Under the pieces are notes generated by a model, which saw only the letters and a program-made list of their open reading frames with translations, did not search any database and was not told the DNA's origin. This document shows positions 1-6,425 of a stretch of 7,920 nt of DNA, one piece after another. The DNA lies in contig CAZTLI010000249.1 in assembly GCA_964614375.1 (NCBI GenBank), positions 1 through 7,920 on the forward strand. The letters are read 5' to 3'. The stretch's first letter is position 1; each line of letters begins with the position of its first letter. The DNA comes from CAZTLI01 sp964614375 (lineage in GTDB: Bacteria > Chloroflexota > Anaerolineae > Aggregatilineales > Phototrophicaceae). The position numbers and the translations under genes were made by a program.

Positions 1-2
1 AT

Positions 3-1607
3 GAACTCAAGCTCATTCACCATCGCGCCGCCCGCACAGGCGTCCAACATCTGCATCGGCTGTCACCACGCGACCCGCATCCGGGCGAATCCGTTGTACT
101 AACAGTCGATATTGGCGCACAGGTCGAAGCCGATTCCGTGACCTGTTATTTCACGACGGATGGCACTGAACCCGATGGACTGCGTGGACATGCAATCAAC
201 GGGGAAGCTATCCCCTGCCAGCAGATAGACACACTTTGGGATACGCTGACATGGGGCTATCGCACACGCTGGCAAGTGACCTTACCCGCGCAAACAGATG
301 GCACAATCGTCCGCTATCGTATTGGCGCGTGGCACAGCAAAAATGATGCACCCGATGTCTTTGCCGATTGGCCTGATGTTAAACGCACTGCCGAACGCGC
401 GGCAACGGCCTATTTTCGTAATCAACCCCTGCCAGATTTTGCGGATGAGACGCCATGCTGCCCGGTGACGTTCGCCTATCACGTCGATACTTTCGCCCCA
501 CCGCAATGGGCACGCGAGGCGATAATTTATGAGATATTTGTTGACCGCTTTCATCCCGGCGATGGGGTTGACTGGCTGCCTGTGAAGGATTTAAGCGATT
601 TTCATGGCGGGACATTATGGGGCGTGCGTGATCGGATGGATTATATTGCCGACCTTGGCGCGACGTGCATCTGGTTGAGTCCGACGTTTGTCTCTCCCAC
701 GTATCACGGTTATGACATCGTGGACTATTATCGTGTCGAACCGCGTTTAGGTGGTGACGAGGCATTACACGCAGTTGTCGCTGCGGCGCACAAACGCGGC
801 CTACGTGTGCTGCTGGATTTGGCTTGCAATCACACCTCCCACCTGCATCCCCACTTTCAAGATGCGCTCAAAAATCCACATTCGCCCTATCGAGATTGGT
901 TCACATTCGATGAGTCAGAGATTGGCTATCGTTCGTTCTTCGGTGTGAAACAAATGCCAGAATTGAATATGCAGTCTCCCGTCGCACGCGATTGGATGCT
1001 GGATGTGGCGCGCTACTGGCTGCGTGAGTTTGATGTCGATGGCTATCGTCTCGACCATGCCGATGGCCCCGGCCCGAATTTCTGGGCAGCGTTCCGTGCC
1101 GTGTGCAAAGACGCAAAAGCGGACAGTTTTTGCTACGGCGAAACCGTTGACGCGCCAACGGTCATGCAGCAGTATATCGGACGCTTAGATGGTACGCTCG
1201 ATTTTCACACGTCTGAGGCACTGCGCCGGGTCTATGGCTATCAATCGCTGGATGAGGCGGTTTTACGGCAGTTCACCGCGCGCCATTTCAGCATATTTCC
1301 ACAGGATTTCTTGCTGCCGACCTTCCTCGACAATCACGATATGGATCGCTTTTTGTTCATCGCGAAGGGTGATAAAGATGCGCTCAAAGCAGCGGCGCGG
1401 GCACAGTTCGCGTTATCGGGGCCGCCAATTATCTACTATGGTACAGAAGTGGGCATGAGTCAGGCGGTGTCCGTCCGCGAGAAAAATCTCGAACAGGGGC
1501 GGCTGCCGATGATCTGGGATGCCCGGCAAGACCGCGACCTGCTCAATTTCTATGCAGCACTCATTCACGAACGCAAAGCCCGCTTCCAGCCGCAGCCAGT
1601 GTCCTAA
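3..1607 (+). CDS. GH13 alpha-amylase family glycosidase (neopullulanase/cyclomaltodextrinase-like), 5' end outside window
   Basis: Predicted to hydrolyse alpha-1,4 (possibly alpha-1,6) glucosidic bonds in maltodextrins. The frame is open from base 3, giving 534 visible residues. No ATG, GTG or TTG occurs in frame before GTG 138, and the residues ahead of it (GESVVLTVDIGAQ) continue a beta-rich N-domain that contains CYFTTDGTEP, so the true start lies to the left. All four GH13 regions are present, numbered from base 3: region I DLACNH at 272-277; region II DGYRLDHADG with nucleophile D351; region III CYGETVD with acid/base E380; region IV FLDNHD with D446. MPELN (318-322) resembles the MPKLN fifth region of neopullulanases, which supports that subfamily. 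The protein stops about 20 residues after the barrel ends (LIHERKARFQPQPVS), so the usual C-terminal beta domain is not encoded. It is convergent with the next gene, 43 bp away. The family is certain; the exact substrate is not. Confidence 0.93.
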   Translation, partial: ELKLIHHRAARTGVQHLHRLSPRDPHPGESVVLTVDIGAQVEADSVTCYFTTDGTEPDGLRGHAINGEAIPCQQIDTLWDTLTWGYRTRWQVTLPAQTDGTIVRYRIGAWHSKNDAPDVFADWPDVKRTAERAATAYFRNQPLPDFADETPCCPVTFAYHVDTFAPPQWAREAIIYEIFVDRFHPGDGVDWLPVKDLSDFHGGTLWGVRDRMDYIADLGATCIWLSPTFVSPTYHGYDIVDYYRVEPRLGGDEALHAVVAAAHKRGLRVLLDLACNHTSHLHPHFQDALKNPHSPYRDWFTFDESEIGYRSFFGVKQMPELNMQSPVARDWMLDVARYWLREFDVDGYRLDHADGPGPNFWAAFRAVCKDAKADSFCYGETVDAPTVMQQYIGRLDGTLDFHTSEALRRVYGYQSLDEAVLRQFTARHFSIFPQDFLLPTFLDNHDMDRFLFIAKGDKDALKAAARAQFALSGPPIIYYGTEVGMSQAVSVREKNLEQGRLPMIWDARQDRDLLNFYAALIHERKARFQPQPVS

Positions 1608-1650
1608 TGTAGGCGCTGTATCTAGCGTAACGACTCCTGCTGGATGTGAA

Positions 1651-2040
1651 TCAAGCCGTGGCGGACACATGGATGTGGACAATTTTCCACAGTCCGTCGC
1701 GCTTGACCAGCACATCGGTTTCTTTGAGGTAAACGGTTCGCCCCTGCCCTTCCGCTCCATAGTAACCGCGCGAGAAATAAGTCACAACGGCGCTGTTACC
1801 ATAGACTCGCACCAGCGGCTGCATCTCCTGAAAATAGTGAACGCGACTGTATCCGGTCTGGATGCCGAATTCAAATTCCTCGCGGTCAGGCGCAAGACCT
1901 TCGACACGATAGGGATTCTTCGGCGTGATGACGGTGATGTCATCGTCAATGTAGGTGAAATAGGTTTCCGGGTCGTTGATAGCAAAAGCACGATTAAATG
2001 CTTGAATCACATCCCATACGGCTTGTTCTTCTGAAGACAT
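1651..2040 (-). CDS. SnoaL-like / NTF2-like domain protein (DUF4440 type)
   Basis: A small cytoplasmic protein of 129 residues forming a single cone-shaped alpha+beta domain of the NTF2-like superfamily. The visible pattern is typical: an N-terminal helix (EEQAVWDVIQAFNRAF), an acidic turn with strand (YIDDDITVITP), then YFQEMQPLVRVYGNSAVVTYFSRGYY, and a closing strand pair VYLKETDVLVKRDGLWKIVHIHVS. The motif 'xxG.Wkivh.H.S' is the hallmark of the SnoaL/DUF4440 group. These proteins range from polyketide cyclases and isomerases to non-catalytic ligand binders, so no reaction can be assigned. ATG at 2040 is chosen as start. It is preceded directly by an in-frame GTG (2041-2043), which is an almost equal alternative. 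It lies about 63 bp downstream of the AraC-type gene on the same strand, so co-transcription is possible. Confidence 0.85.
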   Translation of the reverse strand: MSSEEQAVWDVIQAFNRAFAINDPETYFTYIDDDITVITPKNPYRVEGLAPDREEFEFGIQTGYSRVHYFQEMQPLVRVYGNSAVVTYFSRGYYGAEGQGRTVYLKETDVLVKRDGLWKIVHIHVSATA

Positions 2041-2049
2041 CACAGCTGA

Positions 2050-2054
2050 CTCCT
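2050..2054 (-). promoter_or_regulatory. Ribosome binding site of the SnoaL-like gene
   Basis: AGGAG on the minus strand lies 9 bases before ATG 2040 and 6 bases before the adjoining GTG 2043. Both starts are within working range, so the site does not fully decide between them. Confidence 0.6.
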
Positions 2055-2103
2055 ATGGATAAATGATTGACATCAGTGGTGATGGTAGCAGACGCGAGAT
2101 GGA

Positions 2104-3000
2104 TCAGACTTTCAAATTCTTGCGCGTTTCGTGGAGGTTGCGGCTGTTCACCGTATCGCGGAAAGCCGATGGTGATAAACCAAAGGTGCGTGAAAATACG
2201 GTCGAAAAGTGGCTGTGGCTGGAAAACCCAAGCGCAAGCGCCAGCGACGTAAAATCATCCACATGCGTATTGGCGATACGCTCTAAAGCATGATACAGGC
2301 GCAAACGCTGCCGGTAACTGTGGATAGTCTGCCCTGTTTCGCGCCGAAATGTCCGGCACAGGTGATAGGGTGAACTATACACCGCCCCTGCGATGTCACC
2401 CAATGTCCAGCATTTAGCGTATGTATTGGCCAGCACGACTTTTACGGCATTGACTATATCTGTATGCGCTGTGCGTGTCTCCGGGCGACTTGCATCACCG
2501 CCCCGCCCGATGGTGCGATAGCACAACGCCATAATATCACCCAGCAACAGCAAAATTTCTTCATCGAAAGCGAGTGAATCAACCGTTTCACAGGACACGA
2601 GCGCATGGAGAAGTTGAATTTGTATCAATCGCTGGCGCGAATCCACTGGCGCATGAGCCACGGGAAATGGCGTATCTGGTCGTTCATCCATTGAGCAATC
2701 ACCATCTTGCAGCAGGTCATACAGCGTCGAATCGGCGATGGTGAATACGGTACAGCAATCGCCGCCAGGGACTGGATGACTAATATGATAGGGTCGGCTG
2801 CGATTGAAGAACAACACATGATTGCTATCAACTACCGCCCGTCCGAACGCATCATAACGCATGAACACGCCCGACCGGACAAAGGCGATTTCGTGATTCA
2901 GCGCCGCTTCTTCATCATCATGCGCCGTATGTCCATCACAGTGATAGTCATCTATGCGGATAAGTGTGCTGTTGTAGCGTGAATGGGTGTGGAGGGTCAT
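2104..3000 (-). CDS. AraC-family transcriptional regulator
   Basis: A 298-residue DNA-binding regulator of the AraC/XylS family. The N-terminal half (about 15-110) looks like a cupin-type sensing domain, with histidine- and strand-rich text (NHEIAFVRSGVFMRYDAFGR, FFNRSRPYHISHP). The C-terminal domain (about 185-285) has two helix-turn-helix units. The first is around 199-222 (LGDIAGAVYSSPYHLCRTFRR). The second is around 251-280 (SLALALGFSSHSHFSTVFSR then FGLSPSAFR), which fits the family signature GFxSxSxFxxxFxxxFGxxPxxxR. The effector is unknown; AraC members of this layout often bind small sugars, polyols or aromatic compounds, but nothing here selects one. ATG 3000 is taken as start; no good Shine-Dalgarno precedes it, but a promoter-like pair lies just upstream. 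Its targets could be itself, the SnoaL-like gene that follows, or genes elsewhere. Confidence 0.93.
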   Translation of the reverse strand: MTLHTHSRYNSTLIRIDDYHCDGHTAHDDEEAALNHEIAFVRSGVFMRYDAFGRAVVDSNHVLFFNRSRPYHISHPVPGGDCCTVFTIADSTLYDLLQDGDCSMDERPDTPFPVAHAPVDSRQRLIQIQLLHALVSCETVDSLAFDEEILLLLGDIMALCYRTIGRGGDASRPETRTAHTDIVNAVKVVLANTYAKCWTLGDIAGAVYSSPYHLCRTFRRETGQTIHSYRQRLRLYHALERIANTHVDDFTSLALALGFSSHSHFSTVFSRTFGLSPSAFRDTVNSRNLHETRKNLKV

Positions 3001-3034
3001 CTACAGGAATACTTACACGGGTCGGATTAGAACA

Positions 3035-3063
3035 AATATATCACCCCTGAGATAAAATCACAA
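3035..3063 (-). promoter_or_regulatory. Putative sigma70-type promoter of the AraC-family gene
   Basis: On the minus strand, TTGTGA (3063-3058) is followed after 17 bases by TATATT (3040-3035). The latter is preceded by TGA, which makes an extended -10 element (TGnTATATT). The predicted transcript would begin near 3028 with a leader of roughly 28 bases. It sits in the 79-bp gap between livF and the regulator. It is predicted by eye only. Confidence 0.4.
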
Positions 3064-3079
3064 TTGGACGACTATCCCA

Positions 3080-3787
3080 TCATCCCAGATAAGCGGAGAC
3101 AATATTGGGGTCTTCGCGCAGGCGGGTGGCTTCGCCTTCATAAGCGATTTGCCCCCGTTCGATGACATAGGCATAATCTGCTATCTGCAACGCTTTACGG
3201 GCATTCTGTTCGACCAGCAGAATCGGAATCCCCTGTGCTTTAATCCCGGCGATGATGTCAAAGACGGCGTTCACCAGCAGCGGCGCAAGACCCATACTCG
3301 GCTCATCCAGCATCAGCAGACGCGGACGGCTCATCAGCGCGCGTCCAACCGCCAACATCTGTTGTTCACCGCCACTCAGCGACCCGGCTTTCTGTCCCTT
3401 GCGTTCTGCTAAACGCGGAAAACGTTCAAACGTGTCGCGCAAATCCGCTTCAATCGCTGCGGTATCCCGACGGGGGTAGGCGCCCATCCGTAGATTTTCC
3501 TCAACGGACATATTGGCGATGACCAAACGCCCTTCTGGAACTTGTACCAGTCCAGCGCGAGTTATTCTATCGGGTCGCCAGCCCGTGATGTTGTGCCCAT
3601 CGAACAGAATCTGCCCTTCGTCGGGTTTAATCAGGCCGCTGATAGTGTTGAGCGTGGTCGATTTACCCGCGCCATTCGCGCCAATTAGACTGACGACCTG
3701 CCCCTGTGCAACTGTAAACGACAAGCCACGCAGTGCCCTAATCGCGCCGTACCGAGTATGCAGGTTGTGGATTTCAAGTAGTTGCAT
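3080..3787 (-). CDS. livF: Branched-chain amino acid ABC transporter, ATP-binding protein LivF
   Basis: A 235-residue cytoplasmic ATPase, one of the two nucleotide-binding subunits that power a LivHMGF-type importer. ABC motifs are complete: Walker A GANGAGKST at 36-44, Q-loop Q82 within VQVPEGR, signature LSGGEQQ at 137-143, and Walker B LLMLDEP at 157-163. After Walker B the switch position reads LVEQN, with Gln instead of the usual His. This is the normal LivF form and separates it from LivG. The length is typical of LivF, and the C-terminus (DPNIVSAYLG) is the expected family ending. Start ATG 3787 has a modest GAGAAG 5 bases upstream. Unlike most liv operons it does not follow livG directly: a secreted-protein gene lies between, and livF appears to have its own promoter. 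The substrate could be branched-chain amino acids, or urea or short-chain amides, as in related systems. Confidence 0.95.
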   Translation of the reverse strand: MQLLEIHNLHTRYGAIRALRGLSFTVAQGQVVSLIGANGAGKSTTLNTISGLIKPDEGQILFDGHNITGWRPDRITRAGLVQVPEGRLVIANMSVEENLRMGAYPRRDTAAIEADLRDTFERFPRLAERKGQKAGSLSGGEQQMLAVGRALMSRPRLLMLDEPSMGLAPLLVNAVFDIIAGIKAQGIPILLVEQNARKALQIADYAYVIERGQIAYEGEATRLREDPNIVSAYLG

Positions 3788-3824
3788 ATTGGCTTCTCTA
3801 TCGGCAGGAAAATCTCGACAACTG

Positions 3825-3855
3825 ATTATATCCAGATTTGCGTCATTTGTGACAA
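3825..3855 (-). promoter_or_regulatory. Putative promoter of livF
   Basis: On the minus strand, TTGTCA (3855-3850) precedes a perfect TATAAT (3830-3825). The 19-base spacer is slightly long. Transcription would start near 3818, about 30 bases before livF ATG 3787. It lies between the hairpin downstream of the secreted-protein gene and livF, which fits independent initiation at livF. The -10 match is strong and the -35 pairing is less so. Confidence 0.45.
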
Positions 3856-3869
3856 GCCAATCATGAATA

Positions 3870-3916
3870 ACCGGACTCTTGCTATGTATCTGATTTAATC
3901 ACAGCAAGAGTCCGGT
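3870..3916 (-). terminator. Long perfect stem hairpin, probable transcription terminator of the secreted-protein gene
   Basis: ACCGGACTCTTGCT (3870-3883) and AGCAAGAGTCCGGT (3903-3916) are exact reverse complements, giving a 14-bp stem with a 19-base loop. The stem begins 6 bases past the TAA of the upstream minus-strand gene. The bases after it on that strand (TATTCATGATTGG) are only weakly T-rich, so this is not a textbook intrinsic terminator. It could alternatively stabilise the mRNA 3' end. Confidence 0.6.
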
Positions 3917-3922
3917 GTGTAT

Positions 3923-5491
3923 TTAGCGCATATCTTCAGATAGAGACAACGGCCCGGCAGAATCGCAGGTTGTAGGCTGAGGTTGTGTCTCGGAGGTCGG
4001 TGTATGAAAACTGCGAACATTAAGCTGACTGATTGTATTGGATAATGTCGAACCATCGATATTGAAAGATACCACACCTGTCTCCCGGTCAATATCAACG
4101 TGTGCATCTGATTCTGGAATCAGCGCCCCGGTTTGTGGGTCAGTTTCACCAATTCTGAATATCCCATTGTGAATCTCCCATATATATACCTTAAACATAT
4201 TGTCCAATTGCACCACAAGCAGTACAGCAAAACTGTAGTCGGTGACCAGCGGCGCATCCAGGTGAACTTCAACGTGCAAATCCCGATTGACGTTCCGGGT
4301 CACTACGACCTGCGTAATATCGACTTCAGGGTCACTGGTGGGTGATTGCGAGTTGCAAATCTGGACATCGCCTCTATTGTCCATGAAAGATTGACTGATA
4401 GAGGAATTCATCTGGGCATCTATCTGTTCATGTGTGAGTGGTGATGGAAGGACAATCGGGCGTTCCAGGATATTTAAAGGCAAATCTTGCAAGCGATTAA
4501 TATCATAGGGTTCTGTCGGCAGCGGTGGGCCAGCGGGCATTGAATTTTCATCGAGTGGTACTCGCACGCGCGTTCCGGCGTATGCGGTATATGTGACATC
4601 GAAGGCATTGACGTGTATCTGATCTTCGAGGCCATTCACTATCATCTCGCCCGGTGCCTCTGCTTGTAAAAACGTGGTCGAACCCATCGTAATGTTTACA
4701 CCATTGACGGTCAAAGTGACTTCCCTACTGCCTGTAGGTGTCTGGATGAGAATGCCGCTTTCTGGCGCGGTTTCACACGCCGCATCCCCGATACCGCTGC
4801 GGAATAAAAAGGCTTGCATCGGGCGGAATGCAGGTTGGATGGTGGTATCGTCGTCTGGATCGACCTCATTTAATGTGGAAATGTCATCCGTACTCGTTAC
4901 TAGCGAAGTAAATATCCAGCCTGTATTGCCGTCGGGCAACTGGACACGCAGCCATGAATTATCTGCTAACCGCCCGATGGCCGTCACCACATCGCCGCTT
5001 TCTAAGCCATTGACGATAGCGGCATTTGTCGAAGGGTTCGCGCGGATATTCGCGTTACTCGATGCCACTACTGTCACCATGACAATCTCTTCTGCTGGTT
5101 CAACAGCAGTCTGAATTTCTACATCACCAAACAGCAACAACGTCACATTTTGCCCCGGTAGTGTATCGGGCAAATTAGCCTGAATACGCATCAACGCGAC
5201 TCCCCATTCGTTGGTCTCCACATTGAGTGGACTTAACGTGAGGGATTGGACTGCGCCCACATCAGCGATGTCTCCCTGCTGCTCAAAATCCAATGTGTCT
5301 ACACCCGATTGCGGCACTGCATCTATCAGGAAATTGCCGTAGCAGACCTGATTCCGCCCTGTATCCTGACAGGCACTTTCCGTAGCGTCGAGCGCCGTCG
5401 TAATAATCATGGGACAGCTATCGTCTTGGGCTTCGATATTGTAGGATAGGAAAGCGAGACAAATGAAAATCAATAAACGTGTGAGTTTCAT
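3923..5491 (-). CDS. Secreted SH3b-domain protein with an N-terminal CYGN-type module
   Basis: A 522-residue exported protein of unknown function. Residues 1-21 form a signal peptide (MKLTRLLIFICLAFLSYNIEA, predicted cleavage before Q22); there is no lipobox, so it is probably secreted rather than lipid-anchored. Residues about 25-127 form a Cys-containing beta-rich module with TGRNQVCYGN (44-53), WGVALMRIQANLPD (96-109) and GQNVTLLLFGDVEI (113-126). Residues about 138-198 are a bacterial SH3 domain (SSNANIRANPSTNAAIVNGL ... GNTGWIFTSLV), a fold usually found on cell-surface proteins and thought to bind peptidoglycan or proteins. Residues about 220-313 form another beta module, ending AGTRVRVPLD, that faintly recalls FecR-like repeats. 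The remainder is unassigned. Mature cysteines lie at 26, 41, 50, 239, 379 and 509 and may form disulfides. ATG 5491 is supported by GGAGGT 8 bases upstream. The gene interrupts livG-livF, but no transport role can be inferred. Confidence 0.88.
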   Translation of the reverse strand: MKLTRLLIFICLAFLSYNIEAQDDSCPMIITTALDATESACQDTGRNQVCYGNFLIDAVPQSGVDTLDFEQQGDIADVGAVQSLTLSPLNVETNEWGVALMRIQANLPDTLPGQNVTLLLFGDVEIQTAVEPAEEIVMVTVVASSNANIRANPSTNAAIVNGLESGDVVTAIGRLADNSWLRVQLPDGNTGWIFTSLVTSTDDISTLNEVDPDDDTTIQPAFRPMQAFLFRSGIGDAACETAPESGILIQTPTGSREVTLTVNGVNITMGSTTFLQAEAPGEMIVNGLEDQIHVNAFDVTYTAYAGTRVRVPLDENSMPAGPPLPTEPYDINRLQDLPLNILERPIVLPSPLTHEQIDAQMNSSISQSFMDNRGDVQICNSQSPTSDPEVDITQVVVTRNVNRDLHVEVHLDAPLVTDYSFAVLLVVQLDNMFKVYIWEIHNGIFRIGETDPQTGALIPESDAHVDIDRETGVVSFNIDGSTLSNTISQLNVRSFHTPTSETQPQPTTCDSAGPLSLSEDMR

Positions 5492-5499
5492 AGAGTAGT

Positions 5500-5505
5500 A
5501 CCTCC
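5500..5505 (-). promoter_or_regulatory. Strong ribosome binding site of the secreted SH3b-protein gene
   Basis: GGAGGT on the minus strand, 8 bases before ATG 5491, is a near-ideal anti-16S match. It fixes the start so that a complete signal peptide is encoded. Confidence 0.75.
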
Positions 5506-5583
5506 AATCTCGTTGACAGATGGGGTTATCAACATTTACGGAGGAGGTGCTATGAGGCAGAAATGCAGTTACAATGAGGTTGA

Positions 5584-5611
5584 TGCACCCAATACAGCTG
5601 TATTTTGTGCA
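5584..5611. repeat. 28-bp interrupted palindrome, possible operator
   Basis: TGCAC (5584-5588), two unmatched bases, the perfect 14-bp palindrome AATACAGCTGTATT (5591-5604), two unmatched bases, then GTGCA (5607-5611). Twelve of the fourteen base pairs of the dyad are symmetric. It lies in the 171-bp gap between livG and the secreted-protein gene, about 93 bp upstream of that gene's start and 52 bp past the livG stop. A site for a dimeric regulator is plausible. A weak hairpin ending the livG transcript is the alternative, but no T-run follows it on the minus strand. The rest of 5492-5662 holds only the ribosome binding site and a possible short plus-strand ORF. Confidence 0.5.
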
Positions 5612-5662
5612 GGATACTCAACAAGCATCAATCCTTGCATAGCTCTAATTTAGCACAAAACT

Positions 5663-6421
5663 CTACTCACTGTCTTCTCCCAGATACGCCTCAATGACGT
5701 GTGGATTCTGCTTGATGTCATCGGGTGTGCCATGGGCAATAATTTGACCGAAATTGAGCACATACACCGTGTCGCATACCTGATGAATCAATGACATATC
5801 ATGCTCAATCACCAGCACGGTCAAACCGTCTTCCCGCAGGCGCAAAATCTGTTCGCCCAGCGCTTCCGTTTCAATCGGATTCATGCCCGCTGTCGGTTCA
5901 TCGAGCAGGACAAGTTTCGGATTGGTCGCCAATGCCCGTGCCATTTCTAGCCGTCGTTGGTCGCCATACGGTAGATTGGCCGCTTGCGTATCCGCAAATT
6001 TAGTCAAATTGAAGCGTTCGAGCAGGGTATGGGCATAGTCGCGCAAGGCACGTTCCTCGCGGACATAGCGTGGGATAAAGAAGACCGATTCCAGCCACGA
6101 TGCCCGACCCTGTGCGTGCTGACCGATGAGCAGATTTTCGAGGACGGTCATCTCACCAAACAGGCGGATATTCTGATATGTTCGGGCGATACCCATGCGT
6201 GTGATGCGATATGTCGATTTGCGCTGAATCGTCTGACCATCAAATGTGATTTGTCCACCGGTCGGATGGTCGAGACCACTAATGTTGTTGATGAGCGTCG
6301 TTTTACCCGCTCCGTTGGGGCCGATGAGGCCGGTGACCTGTCCTCTGGGTACGCTCATGGTCACTTCGCTAAGCGCCCGCACACCGCCAAAATTGCGCGA
6401 CACATCGTGCAGTTCGAGCAT
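5663..6421 (-). CDS. livG: Branched-chain amino acid ABC transporter, ATP-binding protein LivG
   Basis: A 252-residue cytoplasmic ATPase, partner of LivF in the same importer. Motifs in order: Walker A GPNGAGKTT at 34-42, the LivG-typical Q-loop stretch RTYQNIRLF (80-88, Q83), the signature variant LPYGDQRRLE (150-159) in place of LSGGQ, Walker B LVLLDEP (170-176) and the switch histidine H207 in VIEHDM. Together these identify LivG rather than a generic ABC ATPase. The insert between Q-loop and signature (SWLESVFFIPRYVREER) is also usual for LivG. ATG 6421 lies 4 bp after the livM stop, so the two are translationally coupled or at least co-transcribed; a modest AGGGG lies 10 bases upstream inside the livM end. 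The gene that follows on this strand is the secreted SH3b protein, not livF. Confidence 0.96.
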   Translation of the reverse strand: MLELHDVSRNFGGVRALSEVTMSVPRGQVTGLIGPNGAGKTTLINNISGLDHPTGGQITFDGQTIQRKSTYRITRMGIARTYQNIRLFGEMTVLENLLIGQHAQGRASWLESVFFIPRYVREERALRDYAHTLLERFNLTKFADTQAANLPYGDQRRLEMARALATNPKLVLLDEPTAGMNPIETEALGEQILRLREDGLTVLVIEHDMSLIHQVCDTVYVLNFGQIIAHGTPDDIKQNPHVIEAYLGEDSE

Positions 6422-6425
6422 AACT

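Noticed and set aside
138..140. GTG as the start of the amylase gene
   Set aside because: The frame is open back to base 3 and the upstream residues continue a sensible N-domain strand, so this is the first in-window start-like codon and not the real start.
1614..1627. CGCT/AGCG hairpin as a shared terminator between the convergent amylase and SnoaL-like genes
   Set aside because: The stem is four base pairs with no T-tract on either strand.
1519..2034. 171-codon plus-strand ORF spanning the amylase end and the SnoaL-like gene
   Set aside because: It overlaps two well-supported genes in other frames, its product resembles no family I recognise, and it does not restore an amylase C-terminal domain.
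3254..3256. Missing switch histidine in LivF (Gln in VEQN)
   Set aside because: The VEQN form is standard in LivF proteins, so it does not indicate an inactive ATPase.
4674..5114. 146-codon plus-strand ORF inside the secreted-protein gene
   Set aside because: It is antisense to a gene with a signal peptide, an SH3b domain and a strong ribosome site; it is a shadow frame.
5513..5518. Plus-strand TTGACA as a -35 box for the short ORF at 5552
   Set aside because: No acceptable -10 hexamer lies 16-18 bases further on, and the start point would fall on the ribosome site.
3852..5634. Similar short strings (ACAAGCCAATC near 3852 and ACAAGCATCAATC near 5622) as a target-site duplication around the secreted-protein gene
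   Set aside because: The match is short and gapped, and no transposase or terminal repeats accompany it; it is most likely chance.
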